Source: Planctomycetota bacterium
GTDB taxonomy: Bacteria > Planctomycetota > UBA1135 > GCA-002686595
NCBI GenBank assembly: GCA_016764635.1
Contig: JAESRM010000003.1
Location: forward strand, 1-5,186
DNA length: 5,186 nucleotides
Reading direction: 5' to 3'
Shown here: piece after piece, positions 4,801-5,186 of the stretch
How the letters are laid out: each line of letters begins with the position of its first letter
Numbering within the stretch: position 1 is the first letter of the stretch
The notes under the pieces: model-generated
Told to the model about the DNA's origin: nothing
The model's input: the letters and a program-made list of their open reading frames with translations, nothing else
Databases searched by the model: none
Position numbers and translations under genes: made by a program

Positions 4801-5186
4801 CTGTCAACACCACCACCGACAACACAGCGCCAGAGCCATCACTCAACGCACCGGCGAGCAACGCAGCAACCGCCGACCCGTCGTCCCTTGCAGCAGCTCT
4901 GGCATCACCAGATGCAAGCGAGTGGCGTGAGGCGATTCGCACCGAGTTGACGGCCATGGTCCAGAACGACGTGTACGAAATCGTCCCCCGAGGTGACGTG
5001 CCAAGAGGAACGAAGCCAATCCGGTCCATGTTCATCTTCCGCAAGAAACTCGACGACAAGGGGCGCATCATCAAGTACAAAGCACGTTGGGTGGCGAAGG
5101 GCTTCTCCCAGAAGAAGGGCATCGACTACTCCGAGACGTTTGCGCCCACGGCGTACAGCACCTCCATCCGCACTCTTCTTGCAACA
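1815..5186 (+). CDS. gag-pol: Gag-Pol polyprotein, N-terminal part: Gag, protease, integrase, start of RT (continues at base 1)
   Basis: This open frame has no stop from ATG 1815 to the window end and re-enters the same frame at base 1; codon 1092 is TGG at 1-3. Residues below count from this ATG. Residues 11-24 hold the copia Gag N-terminal motif (PFAG...Y). Low complexity covers about 45-152 and the capsid-like core about 153-296. The CCHC knuckle is 346-359. The protease DTGA is at 466-469. Integrase His613, His618, Cys641 and Cys644 precede Asp672, Asp735 and Glu771, and the conserved C-terminal block is 834-888. RT begins near 1036. The start is fixed by an in-frame TAG at 1809-1811 directly upstream. 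The next Met (residue 24) would cut off most of the conserved Gag motif. At 1537 aa the polyprotein is somewhat longer than Drosophila copia (about 1400 aa), partly through low-complexity inserts. Confidence 0.96.
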   Translation, partial: MSLALSLSPKGITPFAGEDAGYSMFLLSVEARLIAAGIDVSFLSETPTSTQQVFVPSSVSVSSASSSTSPLASTTASAASTVPRTRGQQRQQQQQHQGSATTTTRSTPNNNDNSNNNNNNYDDDDDDEDDEGNTAPASVSTTTTATTPSGAINPLNRQVDAAIFAFILPILQGNPLQLIVANNPSRSGVLALQRLQQRYVPAGKDFVNRLQLQLRNTEWRSTDDVDSFTNSINQTTSQLSRCGVEVNLEDLWLLVRSTVPEKFDLTMRFLDQQQQRPSFARITAALLEEERRLNHRASSSSTTATALFFNNNSSSSSNNNNSGGSNNTYATTSRGGCCPPKDKLTCSFCNFKGHCAQVCFKLAAAKKHRLINVDDIIETLRSNRSNSGTNNNSSTSNKSGRYKGGKRSFSNSNSSSSSNSRSTSTYNRNTDGASSNSSSSSNDMHEIFVLSVDGTLATADGDWIADTGATAHITGDRSLFCDFTSIAAGDQHQQQQQVVIANQQSLKVAGTGTVRLTVRSTLGHTGTISLRNVLLVPGISYNLLALGLVTHNREGEATGNEVIISKEATINFPHWSVRLVRAPNGHILLRTVVNAQRAALSASTAPAVTTEQHDRLGHRNDKDVRAILSQNDSATTGTVDCGPCEMAKSTRMSVPKTSAARTAPPCQLLYADMAGPLEVTTAGGFRFALTFVDDNTRFAWTYLLKRKSDAAAALAQLRRHRHVVNGLRGTTLQTDSDAVFKSAEFRDTVFDFSMKQRFSPPHTQAKNGAVERLFRTLFNTTRALLFASSLDSSFWGHAVLHATLLYNISPHRGGPSPSESLLGRQIATVDRLQKFGAPAYVHVEKTHRRKLDPRARKGIYVGFSEEDQAHRIFFPDTQRVVTSIHVRFGTAAEEEERRQQLPTVGNGEDTGVELTLKRPKRTAPTVATPTPSPPPPAPITPSLQPQSQHGVSSNSYGWFPTDTVVDIPDGVDPLTMDDSDGDGVTGTGGNILTALPVNTTTDNTAPEPSLNAPASNAATADPSSLAAALASPDASEWREAIRTELTAMVQNDVYEIVPRGDVPRGTKPIRSMFIFRKKLDDKGRIIKYKARWVAKGFSQKKGIDYSETFAPTAYSTSIRTLLAT
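1884..2702 (+). other. Gag capsid region with internal low-complexity insert
   Basis: Residues 11-40 (upstream part begins before this interval) match the short conserved N-terminal stretch of copia Gag proteins (PFAGEDAGYSMFLLSVEARL). About 110 residues of Ser/Thr/Gln/Asn/Asp-rich sequence follow. From about residue 153 (NPLNRQVDAAIFAF) to 296 (LLEEERRLNHR) the sequence is helical-looking and fits the UBN2/retrotransposon gag family, which builds the virus-like particle. The fold assignment is by pattern only; position upstream of the zinc knuckle supports it. Confidence 0.75.
2139..2207 (+). repeat. In-frame Asn/Asp trinucleotide tract in Gag
   Basis: AAC codons (with single GAC and AGC interruptions) run into six GAC codons and then GAA/GAC, encoding a poly-Asn block followed by a strongly acidic block. 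A Gln-rich run (CAG/CAA) lies just upstream around 2079-2106. The unit length of three keeps frame under replication slippage. Confidence 0.9.
2742..2780 (+). repeat. Asn/Ser codon microsatellite before zinc knuckle
   Basis: Three AAC, five AGC, four AAC and one AGT codon occur in a row, encoding a flexible linker between the capsid core and the CCHC knuckle. Confidence 0.9.
2850..2891 (+). other. Gag CCHC zinc knuckle (nucleocapsid)
   Basis: The peptide CSFCNFKGHCAQVC is an exact C-x2-C-x4-H-x4-C knuckle at residues 346-359. In retroelements it binds zinc and single-stranded nucleic acid for genome packaging and primer annealing. It is flanked by Lys/Arg and Ser/Asn-rich linkers, including GRYKGGKRS downstream, which would add RNA affinity. 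Confidence 0.95.
2955..3140 (+). repeat. Ser/Asn-rich low-complexity linker after zinc knuckle
   Basis: This is mostly AGC and AAC codons, with Arg/Lys/Thr/Gly and a basic GRYKGGKR patch, joining the nucleocapsid to the protease. It is probably disordered. The first protease cleavage site may lie within or just after it, though no specific site is recognisable. Confidence 0.85.
3144..3560 (+). other. Copia aspartic protease
   Basis: The active-site box WIADTGATAHI places the catalytic Asp at codon 3210-3212 (residue 466). The downstream block LRNVLLVPGISYNLLALG is the conserved second half of copia proteases. The enzyme acts as a dimer to cut Gag-Pol. A Gln run (DQHQQQQQ, codons 3282-3305) lies between the active site and that block. 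Domain edges are approximate. Confidence 0.93.
3645..4478 (+). other. Integrase (HHCC, DDE core, C-terminal block)
   Basis: The zinc-binding domain has HDRLGH (His codons 3651 and 3666) and CGPC (Cys codons 3735 and 3744). The catalytic triad is Asp in YADMAGP (3828-3830), Asp in LQTDSDAVF (4017-4019) and Glu in NGAVERLFRTL (4125-4127). Exactly 35 residues separate the second Asp and the Glu, the retroviral/copia spacing. The C-terminal block from KFGAPAYVHV (4314) to SIHVRF (ends 4478) matches the conserved copia stretch that follows the core. The bases after the second Asp read SDAV rather than the usual NGGE. Function: cutting target DNA and joining the cDNA ends. Confidence 0.95.
4479..4916 (+). 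other. Integrase-RT linker: charged, then Pro/Thr-rich, with NLS-like KRPKR
   Basis: No catalytic domain is visible over about 145 residues. It begins with an acidic run (AAEEEERRQQ), then KRPKR at codons 4563-4577 (residues 917-921), then a Pro/Thr/Ser-rich stretch, an Asp/Gly-rich stretch (MDDSDGDGVTGTGG) and an Ala-rich end before RT. Unstructured linkers here are usual in copia elements. The basic cluster occupies a place comparable to the Ty1 integrase nuclear localisation signal, which is inference from position and composition. Confidence 0.6.
4761..4811 (+). repeat. Inverted repeat with G7 loop in integrase-RT linker
   Basis: The left arm GGTGTTACAGGTA (4761-4773) pairs with the right arm TACCTGTCAACACC (4798-4811) over 13 bp with one bulged C (4805). 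The 24-base loop holds seven consecutive G (4775-4781). It lies inside the coding frame, where codon choice turns locally atypical (ATA, CTT, CTA). Confidence 0.7.
4917..5186 (+). other. N-terminal end of reverse transcriptase (fingers), continuing at base 1
   Basis: From SEWREAIRTELTAM to FRKKLDDKGRIIKYKARWVA the residues follow the start of copia RTs, where a tryptophan-containing substrate-side block and the KARWVAKGF segment are strongly conserved. Bases 5088-5186 repeat 1-99 exactly, so the domain proceeds directly into the 1-1341 segment without gap or duplication. Confidence 0.93.
5088..5186 (+). repeat. Terminal direct repeat, right copy (identical to 1-99)
   Basis: This is the right copy of the 99-base end overlap. 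Removing one copy leaves a 5087-bp unit carrying one LTR and one uninterrupted gag-pol frame. Confidence 0.97.

Larger units (their letters stand above)
1..5186 (+). mobile_element. Complete Ty1/copia LTR retrotransposon, circularly permuted, one LTR copy
   Basis: The whole window is one element. In circular order it has an LTR, a tRNA-half primer site, a single gag-pro-int-RT-RNaseH frame, a short 3' UTR and a polypurine tract directly abutting the LTR. Integrase precedes reverse transcriptase, which separates copia from gypsy elements. All catalytic residues I can locate are present and the 1537-codon frame has no stop, so the copy, or consensus of copies, looks competent. Only one LTR is present, and the ends share 99 bases. 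This is expected if a two-LTR element collapsed onto itself in assembly, if the molecule is a one-LTR circle, or if copies lie in tandem. No flanking host DNA or target-site duplication is visible. Confidence 0.96.

Noticed and set aside
1..5186. Bacterial plasmid or phage genome with direct terminal repeats
   Set aside because: The only gene is a copia gag-pol with LTR, primer site and PPT. There are no replication or phage genes and no ribosome-binding sites.

Overview
The window is one complete, intact Ty1/copia-type LTR retrotransposon (Pseudoviridae), presented as a circularly permuted unit cut inside the reverse transcriptase. The first 99 bases (1-99) are identical to the last 99 (5088-5186), so the non-redundant unit is 5087 bp. 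The polyprotein reading frame runs without interruption across that join. The host is a eukaryote, because the element has LTRs, a tRNA-type primer site, a polypurine tract and a copia domain order. I cannot name its lineage. C-ending codons dominate, and Asn/Ser/Gln/Asp homopolymer runs are frequent. Both suit many protists and algae, but that is only an impression.

Layout in element order: LTR 1418-1810 (393 bp, present once); primer-binding site 1811-1825; a single gag-pol ORF starting at ATG 1815, running to the window end and continuing from base 1 to the TAG at 1339-1341 (1537 codons); a 69-bp 3' untranslated stretch (1342-1410); polypurine tract AGGGGGG 1411-1417; then the LTR again. 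Polyprotein order is Gag (N-terminal F-x-G-x(4)-Y motif, acidic low-complexity insert, capsid-like core, CCHC zinc knuckle), aspartic protease (DTGA), integrase (HHCC, D-D-35-E, conserved C-terminal block), linker, reverse transcriptase (YVDD), RNase H (D-E-D-D). Integrase ahead of reverse transcriptase is diagnostic of copia. No stop or frameshift is seen, and there is no env-like ORF. A linear two-LTR copy would be about 5480 bp.

How the parts work together (family knowledge): LTR-driven RNA encodes the polyprotein. Protease releases Gag, which forms the particle. A tRNA-Met half anneals at 1811-1825 to prime minus-strand DNA, and the PPT primes plus-strand DNA. RT/RNase H complete the cDNA and integrase inserts it.

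The most unusual observation is that the gag start codon lies inside the primer-binding site. The AUG is the complement of the tRNA-Met anticodon, so translation initiation and primer annealing use the same bases. Second-tier signals are a candidate 276-nt leader intron whose removal would fuse an upstream ATG in frame to gag, a hairpin with a G7 run in the integrase-RT linker, and enhancer-like repeats and palindromes in the LTR.
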